From contig JAZTWH010000074.1 of assembly GCA_045635765.1 (NCBI GenBank), positions 1 to 5,572 of the forward strand: DNA of 5,572 nt, given 5' to 3'. A program made the position numbers and the translations under genes. The DNA is from RGIG995 sp045635765 (lineage in GTDB: Bacteria > Bacillota > Clostridia > Oscillospirales > UBA644). Shown piece after piece: positions 1-5,564 of the stretch (positions within the stretch are counted from its first letter, which is position 1; each line of letters opens with the position of its first letter). The notes under the pieces were generated by a model, which made no database searches, had not been told where the DNA came from, and worked only from the letters and a program-made list of their open reading frames with translations.

Positions 1-13
1 TGTCACCCCCCGT

Positions 14-46
14 AAAAACAAAACCCGGAACGCCGATTGCCTTCCG
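14..46 (-). terminator. Rho-independent terminator of the ABC gene, possibly bidirectional
   Basis: Read on the minus strand, CGGAA and TTCCG (outer arms 26-30 and 42-46) pair, followed inward by a G-G mismatch and two more G-C pairs around a 5-base loop. The run TTTTGTTTTT follows (complement of 14-23). It lies 30 bases beyond the ABC stop codon, where a terminator is expected. On the plus strand the same hairpin is followed by T-runs at 50-54 and 56-62, so it could also stop a plus-strand gene entering from the left. The stem is short and imperfect, so the call is moderate. Confidence 0.6.
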
Positions 47-76
47 TGCTTTTTCTTTTTTTGAGGGAGTGGGAGG

Positions 77-3028
77 TTACACCGCCCGGATGGAGTCCAC
101 GGGCTTCTTCTTAGCGGCGTTGTAGACCGGCAGGAAGGTGGCGAGGACGGCGGTAACGAAGGCCACGGCCAGAAGGATGGCAATGGAGGGGATTCCAAAG
201 ACCACCAGAGAGGCACCCAAGCTTGCGGTCAGGGCCTGGTTCAGGAAGTGGCAACCCACGAAGCACGCCCCGATGGCAAAGATGCTGCACAGGGCCGAGA
301 TAAAGAAGGATTCGGAGAAGAAGATTTTGAACACGTCAAAGCTTCTTGCTCCCACCGCCCGAAGGATTCCGATTTCCCGTTTCTTTTGGGAGATGGACGT
401 GGCGATGAAGTTGGAGAACAGAAGCACGGCGAAGAGAAGCAGGACCAAACCCACCCACAAAAATACGGTGGACAGGGTCTTGACCAGTTCGTCGGCAAAG
501 CGAAGGTCTTCCACGAAGGAGCCTACCAAAGAAACCCGGCTTGCGTCTTGTCCGAAATCCTTGGTACAATACATATCCCAATAGAGGTCCTTCTGGGCCT
601 CGGACTGGTCGTAAGGCAGGAACAGATAGTGATAGATGGCATCGGCCGGAGCAACGTAATCGGAGGTAACCTCTTCATAGGATTCCACCGTAAGCTTTTG
701 CTCGTCCCACAGGGTCTTTACCTGGGAATCGGAAAGGACGGCGTATTCCTGATATTCCTCTCCCGTGTCGTAGAATCCGATGACGGTAACGTTTTTGGGG
801 TCTCCCACGCTGGCCTGATTGGAGTTGCTGAAGAACTTAAAGGAGAAGGTTAACTCTTGAGCATATTGGGCTTCAAAGGGAGCGATCTGTTTGCGAAGGG
901 CGTCCTTTTCCGCCTCGGACAGAAGGACTTCTTCCCCCTTCTTGTCTTCCGATTCAATCCACTTTCTTCCGGAGGAAAGCTGGTTGCAAGCATCGGAAAC
1001 AGCATAAAGCTTCTCAGCCTCGGTGTACCGTTCCTGCTCTTGCAAGGTGTTGATTCTTTGTTGGATCATCTCGGACAAGGCCCGATAATATGCGGAAGCG
1101 GTGATGATGCCTTCTCCCTCTGCGGGAGCAGTTTTCCCGGAAATAGAGTGATAAACCCAGGCGGAGGGAACCTCCGACATAGCCAGGTAATAGCATCCGC
1201 TCCATTCGGGATATTCCGCTTCTTCACCCGGGAGCACCAGGTCGGAGGTCAGGGGACGGTAATAATAGTTTTCTCCGTACCCTTTCCCGCCGTAACGGTC
1301 CGAAAGGGTCTTGATCCGATCCTCGGAGACAAAGGCGAATCGGAACAGACCGTCGGAGAGATATTGCTCCAGGTCCATTCTCAACCGATCGTTGCGTTCC
1401 GAGGAATCCTTGAGAAGGTCGTACTTGACATCCACGGGACCGCAGTCAAACAGGCCGGTTACGGTGTAGGTGGTTCCGTCCATGGAGATCTTCTTCCCGA
1501 TCAGATCCTGAGAGGAGGTAATCTCTATGGGAGAACCGTCGGCACCGTAGATCTGGCAGGCCACGGCAAGGTCTCCAAAATAGGAGGTAAGGACGATCTC
1601 ATCCTTCTGCCGGGGGTATTCCCCGGTAATCCGTTCCCGCAGAGAGTGTCCGTCGGGTAAGTATCCCACGGTGCGGATTTCGGGGGACCAATATTGGGAA
1701 TTGTTCCGCACGCTCAGGGTCAAATAGGTTTCAACGCCCCCGAAAATCCGGTCCCCGGTCACCGCCTCGAATTCCTTGAGGTCCGCGTCGGAAAACCGAG
1801 CCGGGTAAGCACCCTCATAGGAATGTTCCTCTTCCCCGTAGGAATACCAGGTGACGGTGGCTTTGTAGGTCTTATCCGCCTTTAAAAACTCGGGAGAGGA
1901 AACGGTCAAGGTCTCCCGGAAGGTCTGCTCACTATTGTAAAAATTCAACGTGGACAACAGTCCGAACATCACGAAGGCCACGGTGCAGAGCAAAATCGTC
2001 AGGCAAAGACGGAAGGGCTTGCTCTTCAGCCCCGAAAGACCGATCTTGATGGCGTGGCGGCCCGGCAACTTGGAACGGATAAACCGGCCGTCTTCCTTGG
2101 TATATTCTTTTTTGACGATGGTACTTTCATCGGTGTCCGCAAAGACCTCTTTTTCGCCCGAATCGGTGATCCGGCTGACCTTTTTAAAGTTCTTGACGTC
2201 CTTTTCTCCCGATGCGATCACCACGTCGGAGGAGGAGTTTTTCAAAAATGCTTTGATCTGTTCAAAGTCCCGGTCGGTTAATTCCGCCCCGTTCTTTACG
2301 CAAAGGACCCCGTCCATCCCCTGGACGTTTTGGGTCAAGGGCTGTTGCTTCTGACGGGTCTTGGTCACGTCGGAGAGGACCTTTCCGTCCTTCAGCTCGA
2401 TGATGCGGTCGGCGTACTGCTCCGCAAATTCCCGGTCGTGGGAGACCACGATAACCAGTTTGTCCCGGGAAAGCTTTTTCATCGTGTCAAAGACCTGCTT
2501 GCCGGTGTTGGAGTCCAAGGCACCCGTAGGCTCGTCGGCCATGATAATCTCGGGATTTTTCACCAACGCACGGGCAATGGCGATCCGCTGCTTCTGACCG
2601 CCGGAAAGGGTATTGGGCTTCCGCTTTGCAAAGCCGGTCAGATCCACCTGCTCCAGCAATTGGGCAATGGCCTTTTTGTTCTTGGGCTTCCCTTGCAGCT
2701 CCAAGGCCAGGGCAATATTATCTTCCACGGAAAATTCGTTCAGAATATTGTATTCCTGGAAAATAAACCCGACGAAGGTATTGCGGTAGGAGTCGAAATC
2801 GCTCTGAGAAAAGCTCTTACTGCTCCGCCCCTTCACGATAATTTCCCCTCCGGAAGGAGAATCCAGACCTCCGCAAACGTTGAGGAGGGTCGATTTTCCG
2901 CTTCCCGATTTCCCCAACAGGAATACCATTCCTTTTTCGGGGAATTGAAGGGTCACGCCGTCCAAGGCCCGGACTTCCGTGCCTTTTTTGGAATTGTAAA
3001 TTTTTGTGAGGTTGACTACCTGCAACAT
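77..3028 (-). CDS. MacB/FtsX-type ABC transporter, fused ATPase and permease (983 aa)
   Basis: A membrane ABC protein expected to couple cytoplasmic ATP hydrolysis to movement of an extracellular domain, and to work as a dimer. The N-terminal ATPase (about 1-220) has all motifs: Walker A GKSGSGKST (39-47), Q-loop Gln91, signature LSGGQ (141-145), Walker B IIMADEP (161-167, Glu166 catalytic), D-loop ALDS (170-173) and switch His197. A charged linker (about 221-335) leads to TM1 (about 340-361), a very large extracellular region (about 365-850), then TM2 (about 856-877), the FtsX-like loop SQKKREIGILRAVGA (880-894), TM3 (about 908-930) and TM4 (about 942-966). Four TM segments with an ATPase in one chain match MacB architecture, but MacB is about 650 aa and the surplus is extracellular. 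A Glu/Lys/Gln-rich, probably helical stretch lies at about 650-725. The start is supported by GGAG (3037-3040) 8 bases upstream. Gram-positive members lack a TolC partner; lipoprotein handling, peptide resistance or signalling are possible roles. Substrate unknown. Transcribed alone from its own promoter. Confidence 0.93.
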   Translation of the reverse strand: MLQVVNLTKIYNSKKGTEVRALDGVTLQFPEKGMVFLLGKSGSGKSTLLNVCGGLDSPSGGEIIVKGRSSKSFSQSDFDSYRNTFVGFIFQEYNILNEFSVEDNIALALELQGKPKNKKAIAQLLEQVDLTGFAKRKPNTLSGGQKQRIAIARALVKNPEIIMADEPTGALDSNTGKQVFDTMKKLSRDKLVIVVSHDREFAEQYADRIIELKDGKVLSDVTKTRQKQQPLTQNVQGMDGVLCVKNGAELTDRDFEQIKAFLKNSSSDVVIASGEKDVKNFKKVSRITDSGEKEVFADTDESTIVKKEYTKEDGRFIRSKLPGRHAIKIGLSGLKSKPFRLCLTILLCTVAFVMFGLLSTLNFYNSEQTFRETLTVSSPEFLKADKTYKATVTWYSYGEEEHSYEGAYPARFSDADLKEFEAVTGDRIFGGVETYLTLSVRNNSQYWSPEIRTVGYLPDGHSLRERITGEYPRQKDEIVLTSYFGDLAVACQIYGADGSPIEITSSQDLIGKKISMDGTTYTVTGLFDCGPVDVKYDLLKDSSERNDRLRMDLEQYLSDGLFRFAFVSEDRIKTLSDRYGGKGYGENYYYRPLTSDLVLPGEEAEYPEWSGCYYLAMSEVPSAWVYHSISGKTAPAEGEGIITASAYYRALSEMIQQRINTLQEQERYTEAEKLYAVSDACNQLSSGRKWIESEDKKGEEVLLSEAEKDALRKQIAPFEAQYAQELTFSFKFFSNSNQASVGDPKNVTVIGFYDTGEEYQEYAVLSDSQVKTLWDEQKLTVESYEEVTSDYVAPADAIYHYLFLPYDQSEAQKDLYWDMYCTKDFGQDASRVSLVGSFVEDLRFADELVKTLSTVFLWVGLVLLLFAVLLFSNFIATSISQKKREIGILRAVGARSFDVFKIFFSESFFISALCSIFAIGACFVGCHFLNQALTASLGASLVVFGIPSIAILLAVAFVTAVLATFLPVYNAAKKKPVDSIRAV

Positions 3029-3036
3029 ACTTTTTT

Positions 3037-3040
3037 CTCC
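3037..3040 (-). promoter_or_regulatory. Ribosome binding site of the ABC gene
   Basis: GGAG on the minus strand, 8 bases before the ATG at 3028. It supports this ATG as the start, since the ATPase domain begins normally at residue 1-5 with no missing N-terminal strand. Confidence 0.7.
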
Positions 3041-3081
3041 GTTTTCTTAAATTTCGCGGGGAAGGGTATTTTTCTCTTTTT

Positions 3082-3110
3082 ATTATACGAATTTTTTGGC
3101 CCCAATGCAA
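3082..3110 (-). promoter_or_regulatory. Promoter of the ABC transporter gene
   Basis: On the minus strand a perfect TATAAT -10 (complement of 3082-3087) lies 17 bases from a weak -35 TTGCAT (complement of 3105-3110). Transcription would start near 3075 and give a leader of about 47 bases, too short for a riboswitch. The -10 is strong and well placed. The -35 matches consensus only in its TTG, so the promoter may depend on an activator or simply be moderate. Confidence 0.6.
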
Positions 3111-3169
3111 GGACAAAAATCGCAACTTTTTTCTCCCAAAAAATTTGCAATTATTTTACATCCCCACTC

Positions 3170-3198
3170 TTGCATTTTCAAATAAAATATGCTATACT
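3170..3198 (+). promoter_or_regulatory. Promoter of tRNA-Val
   Basis: -35 TTGCAT (3170-3175), 17-base spacer, -10 TATACT (3193-3198). The predicted start near 3205 gives a leader of about 8 bases before the mature tRNA 5' end, a normal layout for a singly transcribed tRNA. The -35 hexamer is identical to that of the divergent ABC promoter. Confidence 0.65.
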
Positions 3199-3213
3199 AT
3201 ATAGCGTAACCAC

Positions 3214-3290
3214 GGGGACATAGCTCAGCCGGTTAGAGCGCTCGCTTCACATGCGAGAGGTCAAGGGTTCGAGTCCCCTTGTCCCCACCA
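3214..3290 (+). tRNA. tRNA-Val (anticodon CAC), CCA encoded
   Basis: Full cloverleaf. The acceptor GGGGACA (3214-3220) pairs with TGTCCCC (3280-3286). The D stem is GCTC/GAGC (3223-3226 and 3236-3239). The anticodon stem CTCGC/GCGAG (3241-3245 and 3253-3257) carries loop TTCACAT, giving anticodon CAC at 3248-3250, which reads GUG valine codons. The variable loop is AGGTC, the T loop TTCGAGT (3268-3274), the discriminator A3287, and CCA 3288-3290 is genomic. A35, C36 and discriminator A fit valine identity as known for bacteria. One oddity: the second T-stem pair is A3264 opposite C3278, a mismatch; the other four pairs are sound. It stands alone, with its own promoter and terminator. Confidence 0.95.
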
Positions 3291-3294
3291 ACAG

Positions 3295-3334
3295 AAAAGT
3301 CCAATTTGTCGACCTGACAAATTGGACTTTTTTT
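3295..3334. terminator. Bidirectional terminator between tRNA-Val and the HTH gene
   Basis: A perfect 16-base-pair inverted repeat (arms 3295-3310 and 3316-3331) with loop GACCT and a plus-strand T-run at 3328-3334. It starts 4 bases after the tRNA CCA and ends 4 bases before the stop codon of the convergent HTH gene. On the minus strand the arm itself ends in TTTT. One hairpin therefore most likely ends both the tRNA transcript and the lipoprotein/HTH operon. Confidence 0.9.
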
Positions 3335-3338
3335 AGAA

Positions 3339-3836
3339 CTAAAAACCAAAGGGACGGAGGATGGCCCGGGCTCCGAACAATTCCCGGAAGGGAAAATATT
3401 CGGGACGGATCAAAAAGACCAGGGCCGCCCCGATAATGAGCAGCAACAGGAGAATGACCAGGATTTCCCAAAGGGCTCCCTTTTTCTTTTTCGGGTCGGG
3501 GTCGGCCGGGGGCTCCGTCGACGGCTCCTCCGAAGATTCCGGTTCAGCCTCGGGGGCAGACTCCGAAGAGAAGCCGGAGCCTTCCAGTCCTTCGGGGGTT
3601 GGGATGGAAGCGGGGGGCTCGTCCCCGGACTTGGGGCTGCGGATCACCTGGGCCAAGGGGATGCCGTAGACCTTTGCAAGGCGGTTCATCTGCTCCAGGG
3701 TCGGAGAGGTTTTGGCACATTCCCACTCGCAAATGATTTCCGGGCTCACCTCCAAAGCGAGGCCAAGCTCTTCGATGGTCATGCCGTGTTCCCGTCTCAG
3801 GAGAAAAAGATTTCGGGCAAATTCAATGGGATTCAT
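3339..3836 (-). CDS. Membrane-anchored helix-turn-helix (Xre/Cro-like) protein, 165 aa
   Basis: The N-terminal part (about 5-65) is a five-helix Xre/Cro-type HTH. It starts FARNLFLLRREHGMTIEEL, continues through the predicted recognition helix EVSPEIICEWECAKTSP (29-45), and closes with the typical tail LAKVYGIPLAQVI (53-65). A linker of about 50 residues (66-115) is rich in Pro, Glu and Ser, probably disordered. Then KKKK (116-119) precedes a single hydrophobic segment (about 122-143) and a 20-residue tail. The basic cluster before the segment puts the HTH in the cytoplasm and the tail outside. The start has RBS GAGGTG (complement of 3842-3847), 5 bases upstream. It is the second gene of an operon, 18 bases after the lipoprotein. 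It may be a membrane-tethered regulator; HTH domains in membrane proteins can also serve as protein contacts, as in RodZ, so DNA binding is inferred. No RodZ-type C-terminal domain is present. Confidence 0.88.
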   Translation of the reverse strand: MNPIEFARNLFLLRREHGMTIEELGLALEVSPEIICEWECAKTSPTLEQMNRLAKVYGIPLAQVIRSPKSGDEPPASIPTPEGLEGSGFSSESAPEAEPESSEEPSTEPPADPDPKKKKGALWEILVILLLLLIIGAALVFLIRPEYFPFRELFGARAILRPFGF

Positions 3837-3854
3837 AGGTACACCTCGTTTTTT

Positions 3855-4562
3855 TTAGCCGACGGCTCCGGATCGGACCGAAGAGAGGAAGGTAAAATAT
3901 CCCGCCGTGGCACTGTTCGTTAAGGTTGTGGCGTATTGCCGGCGTTCCCCGTCCGGGTCTCCGGGATCGGGCTTGTTTTCGTAATGGATGGTGATTTCAT
4001 TCCCCTTTACTTCATAGGAGAGCATCACGTATTCCGCCGTATCTGCGGGGGAAGGGGCAAAGGTTTTGGTGGTTTGGTCGTAGACCCGAACCTTGAGGGG
4101 GTCAAAGGGGGTTTGGGGATAATAAATTTTGACTTTTTTCAGCACGTTTTCCAAGGTTCTGGATGCTTCCGATTCGTCCCCGTCCACCTTTCGGTTCAGG
4201 GCTTCCACCGAAGACCAGACCGAGGGAGAGGACAGATCCTTGGCGTCGGAAAAAATGCCGTAGGAGCAAGGGATGTATTTTTCAAATAAATAGTCCGCCA
4301 ATTGCTTTTGCTCCCCGTCTTCCAATTGACCGATGGGAAGTTTCAAAATATCCCGGGGCGGAAGCTCGTCCGTAGCGTCGGAATGGGAATCGGTGTCGCT
4401 GACCGGTCCGCCGGAGACGCTGATTTTATCCGAAGGACGCGAGGAGGAATGTTTCGGAGGGTTGTCCGTGTCGGTATTCTTTTGCTCGAAGGGCAAAAAA
4501 GAACAGCCTGCCAAGGACAGAACAAGAAAAACCGAAAGCAAAAAACAAAACCAACGACGCAT
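3855..4562 (-). CDS. Lipoprotein of unknown function, 235 aa
   Basis: Predicted membrane lipoprotein. A short basic N-terminus (MRRW), a hydrophobic core, and lipobox LAGC with Cys20 as the lipidated residue are clear. Residues 21-70 form a Ser/Asp/Pro/Thr-rich spacer typical of surface lipoproteins. The remaining domain (about 70-235) is mixed helix then strand, including EYVMLSYEVKGNEITIHYEN, which looks like two beta strands. I recognise no named family. The ATG at 4562 is chosen over in-frame ATGs at 4580 and 4604: AGGAGG (complement of 4570-4575) is 7 bases upstream, and the longer forms would put that RBS inside the gene and add residues before the signal peptide. It is the first gene of the operon, followed by the membrane-anchored HTH protein, so it may be the extracellular partner of that protein. 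This pairing is inference from gene order. Confidence 0.87.
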   Translation of the reverse strand: MRRWFCFLLSVFLVLSLAGCSFLPFEQKNTDTDNPPKHSSSRPSDKISVSGGPVSDTDSHSDATDELPPRDILKLPIGQLEDGEQKQLADYLFEKYIPCSYGIFSDAKDLSSPSVWSSVEALNRKVDGDESEASRTLENVLKKVKIYYPQTPFDPLKVRVYDQTTKTFAPSPADTAEYVMLSYEVKGNEITIHYENKPDPGDPDGERRQYATTLTNSATAGYFTFLSSVRSGAVG

Positions 4563-4569
4563 AAAACGT

Positions 4570-4575
4570 CCTCCT
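4570..4575 (-). promoter_or_regulatory. Ribosome binding site deciding the lipoprotein start
   Basis: Perfect AGGAGG on the minus strand, 7 bases from the ATG at 4562. It rules out the two upstream in-frame ATGs, one of which (4580) overlaps the RBS region. Confidence 0.85.
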
Positions 4576-4592
4576 TTCATTCTCGTAATTTT

Positions 4593-4621
4593 ATTATACC
4601 TCATTTTTGAATCTTTGTCAA
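4593..4621 (-). promoter_or_regulatory. Consensus sigma-A promoter of the lipoprotein/HTH operon
   Basis: On the minus strand, -35 TTGACA (complement of 4616-4621), exactly 17 bases, and -10 TATAAT (complement of 4593-4598): both hexamers are perfect. The start would fall near 4586, giving a leader of about 24 bases, enough for the AGGAGG site. So perfect a promoter suggests strong basal transcription, possibly held down by a repressor. An imperfect inverted repeat (TTGTC...GACAA, 4615-4638) overlaps the -35. Confidence 0.88.
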
Positions 4622-4671
4622 CGGAAAATTTTCGACAACATCGTATAAATTCATTTCAGAGGGGAAAACTG

Positions 4672-4700
4672 TTGACGAAAAGAAACTTCTTTTCTATTTT
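4672..4700 (+). promoter_or_regulatory. Promoter of the DUF378 gene
   Basis: -35 TTGACG (4672-4677), 17-base spacer, -10 TATTTT (4695-4700). Start near 4707 gives a leader of about 20 bases containing GGAGG (4713-4717), 9 bases before the ATG. The -10 is weak (4 of 6), so the call is moderate. Confidence 0.55.
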
Positions 4701-4726
4701 TTAACGACGGACGGAGGAATTTCAGC

Positions 4727-4951
4727 ATGTCGTTTCTTGATAAGATTGCCGTTCTTCTCGTCACGGTGGGTGCTCTGAACTGGGGTAGCATCGGGCTCTT
4801 TGGCTTCGACTTCGTTTCCTGGCTCCTGGGGGGCTCCGATTCGATCCTGACGAAGATCGTTTTCACCGTGGTGGGGATTGCCGGCGTTTGGGCGGTCTCT
4901 CTGCTGTTTCGTCCTTTGCGAAACGAGATCTCCGACGCTCTCGATCGGTAA
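4727..4951 (+). CDS. DUF378 family small membrane protein (YuzA-like), 74 aa
   Basis: A short integral membrane protein of unknown biochemical role. It shows the family hallmark: acidic/basic DK at 5-6, a first hydrophobic helix (about 6-27) carrying GALNWG (15-20), then IGLFGFD (22-28), a short polar turn with LLGGSDS (33-39), and a second hydrophobic helix (about 40-61) with VVGIAGVW. The full length matches DUF378 members, which are about 60-80 residues with two TM helices; Bacillus YuzA is the named example. The C-terminal tail (62-74) is charged. GGAGG 9 bases upstream supports the start. It is monocistronic, with its own promoter and terminator. The family is widespread and its function is not established. 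Confidence 0.9.
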   Translation: MSFLDKIAVLLVTVGALNWGSIGLFGFDFVSWLLGGSDSILTKIVFTVVGIAGVWAVSLLFRPLRNEISDALDR

Positions 4952-4963
4952 AACCAAACGACG

Positions 4964-4999
4964 AAAAGACCGTATTTCTTACGAGGAATACGGTCTTTT
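4964..4999 (+). terminator. Terminator of the DUF378 gene
   Basis: Arms 4964-4976 and 4987-4999 pair perfectly over 13 bases (AAAAGACCGTATT with AATACGGTCTTTT). A G-T and a C-G pair extend the stem to 15 bases with loop TTACGA. The T-run is partly in the stem and continues as CTCTT. It begins 12 bases after the DUF378 stop. The reverse strand also ends in TTTT, so weak bidirectional action is possible. Confidence 0.8.
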
Positions 5000-5002
5000 C
5001 TC

Positions 5003-5031
5003 TTGACTTTTTCTTTTCTGCGTGTTACAAT
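5003..5031 (+). promoter_or_regulatory. Promoter of the winged-helix-like gene, with extended -10
   Basis: -35 TTGACT (5003-5008), 17-base spacer, -10 TACAAT (5026-5031) preceded by TGT (5023-5025), an extended -10 motif. Start near 5038 leaves about 20 bases before the ATG. The -35 begins only 4 bases past the DUF378 terminator stem, so terminator and promoter are packed end to end. Confidence 0.82.
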
Positions 5032-5057
5032 AGAGAAAAAAGAAAAGGAGCCCACTT

Positions 5058-5339
5058 ATGACATCGGAGGAAAAAATTGTCGACCTTTTGGCCGAAGGCA
5101 TCAACACCCTGCCCCGACTGAAGGAAGAACTGAAACGGGCCGGATTCGATGCGAAGGATCTGGAGACCATCCTCAGCGATCTGACCGAACAGGATTTTGC
5201 CGAGGTCACCAATCTCCACGGAAAAAACGTAGCACGGGAAGGGGACCGAATCTTAGACTTTGCCGGGCTGGAGCTCGCCTTGACCCCAGCCGGCGTAAAA
5301 CGCTGGATGCTGGAGGAAGCAAAGCGGGAGGCAGAATAA
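5058..5339 (+). CDS. Small putative winged-helix protein, 93 aa
   Basis: I recognise no named family. The layout suggests a compact winged helix: helix 1 (EEKIVDLLAEG, 4-14), helix 2 (TLPRLKEELKRAG, 17-29), helix 3 (AKDLETILSDLTEQDFAEV, 32-50), a hairpin-like part (RILDFAGLELALT, 64-76), and LTPAG (75-79) entering a C-terminal helix. LTPxG at the start of the last helix is common in MarR, PadR and similar winged-helix proteins. Those are usually longer than 93 residues, so this would be a minimal version. There is no signal or TM segment, so it is cytoplasmic. The start is fixed by AAGGAG (5045-5050), 7 bases upstream. It is transcribed alone from a strong promoter; DNA binding and targets are inference. 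Confidence 0.82.
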   Translation: MTSEEKIVDLLAEGINTLPRLKEELKRAGFDAKDLETILSDLTEQDFAEVTNLHGKNVAREGDRILDFAGLELALTPAGVKRWMLEEAKREAE

Positions 5340-5358
5340 CCGCCCCGGATGCCTCCCG
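5325..5358 (+). other. Hairpin spanning the stop codon of the winged-helix gene
   Basis: CGGGAGGCA (5325-5333) is the exact reverse complement of TGCCTCCCG (5350-5358). The 9-base stem has a 16-base loop that contains the TAA stop (5337-5339). No T-run follows, so it is not a classical terminator. It could stabilise the mRNA 3' end or slow ribosomes at the stop, but both are inference. Confidence 0.55.
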
Positions 5359-5359
5359 A

Positions 5360-5507
5360 CGGGGGTCAAACCCGAAAAAATCATTGGCCCCGGGGAGTCC
5401 CGAAAGATATTGACCCCGAGAGATTCTGAAAAACCGGGGAGTCCCGAAAGATATTGGCCCCGAGAGATTCAGAAAAACCGGGGAATCCCGAAAAATATTG
5501 CCCCCCC
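5360..5507. repeat. 44-base tandem repeat array, about 2.7 units plus a degenerate leading copy
   Basis: Two complete units (5390-5433 and 5434-5477) differ at only two positions: A/G in ATTGACCCC/ATTGGCCCC and T/A in GATTCTG/GATTCAG. A third unit (5478 to about 5507) is cut short after AATATTGCCCC. A degenerate copy (about 5360-5389) precedes them and lacks the GAGAGATTC part. Every copy keeps CGGG-loop-CCCG (for example 5391-5402, 5435-5446, 5479-5490), and CCCCG recurs at the unit end. 44 is not a multiple of 3, and the array follows a stop codon, so it is not a protein repeat. On the minus strand each unit reads CGGGACTCCCCGGTTTTTC, resembling a tiny terminator. Confidence 0.8.
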
Positions 5508-5525
5508 GACATCCGGGAGAAATTG

Positions 5526-5564
5526 TTATCCCCGGGCGGTTTCCCCGGGATAATTTATTTTTTA
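5526..5564 (+). terminator. Terminator-like hairpin after the repeat array
   Basis: TTATCCC (5526-5532) pairs with GGGATAA (5547-5553); inside, with one bulged C, GGG (5534-5536) can pair with CCC (5544-5546). TTTATTTTTT follows. It is the only plus-strand T-run structure after the winged-helix stop, so it may end that transcript, leaving a long 3' part that holds the repeat array. The window ends at 5572 and the next gene is not visible. Confidence 0.55.

Noticed and set aside
857..1660. Long plus-strand open frame (267 codons) inside the ABC gene
   Set aside because: It lies antisense to a fully motif-supported ABC protein, has no RBS or recognisable domain, and its Gly/Pro/Val-rich make-up is what the opposite frame of a real gene gives.
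3029..3081. Riboswitch or attenuator before the ABC gene
   Set aside because: The leader is about 47 bases and shows no stable hairpin or T-run between promoter and RBS.
2330..3223. Plus-strand open frame of 297 codons running over the ATPase domain into the tRNA
   Set aside because: Antisense to the Walker motifs, crosses the ABC promoter and overlaps the tRNA; no protein family features.
3214..3334. Integration (att) site of a mobile element at the tRNA 3' end
   Set aside because: No second copy of the tRNA 3' end and no integrase in the window; the following hairpin is a plain terminator.
4651..5055. Minus-strand open frame of 134 codons
   Set aside because: It covers the DUF378 gene and both its promoter and terminator on the opposite strand; its content is low-complexity Arg/Lys/Ser with no RBS.
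5003..5413. Plus-strand frame of 136 codons overlapping the winged-helix gene and the repeats
   Set aside because: It begins inside the -35 of the winged-helix promoter, upstream of the transcription start, so it cannot be translated from that mRNA; shifted-frame composition.
5360..5507. CRISPR array
   Set aside because: Units are directly adjacent with no unique spacers; the variable parts are single-base changes, not spacers.
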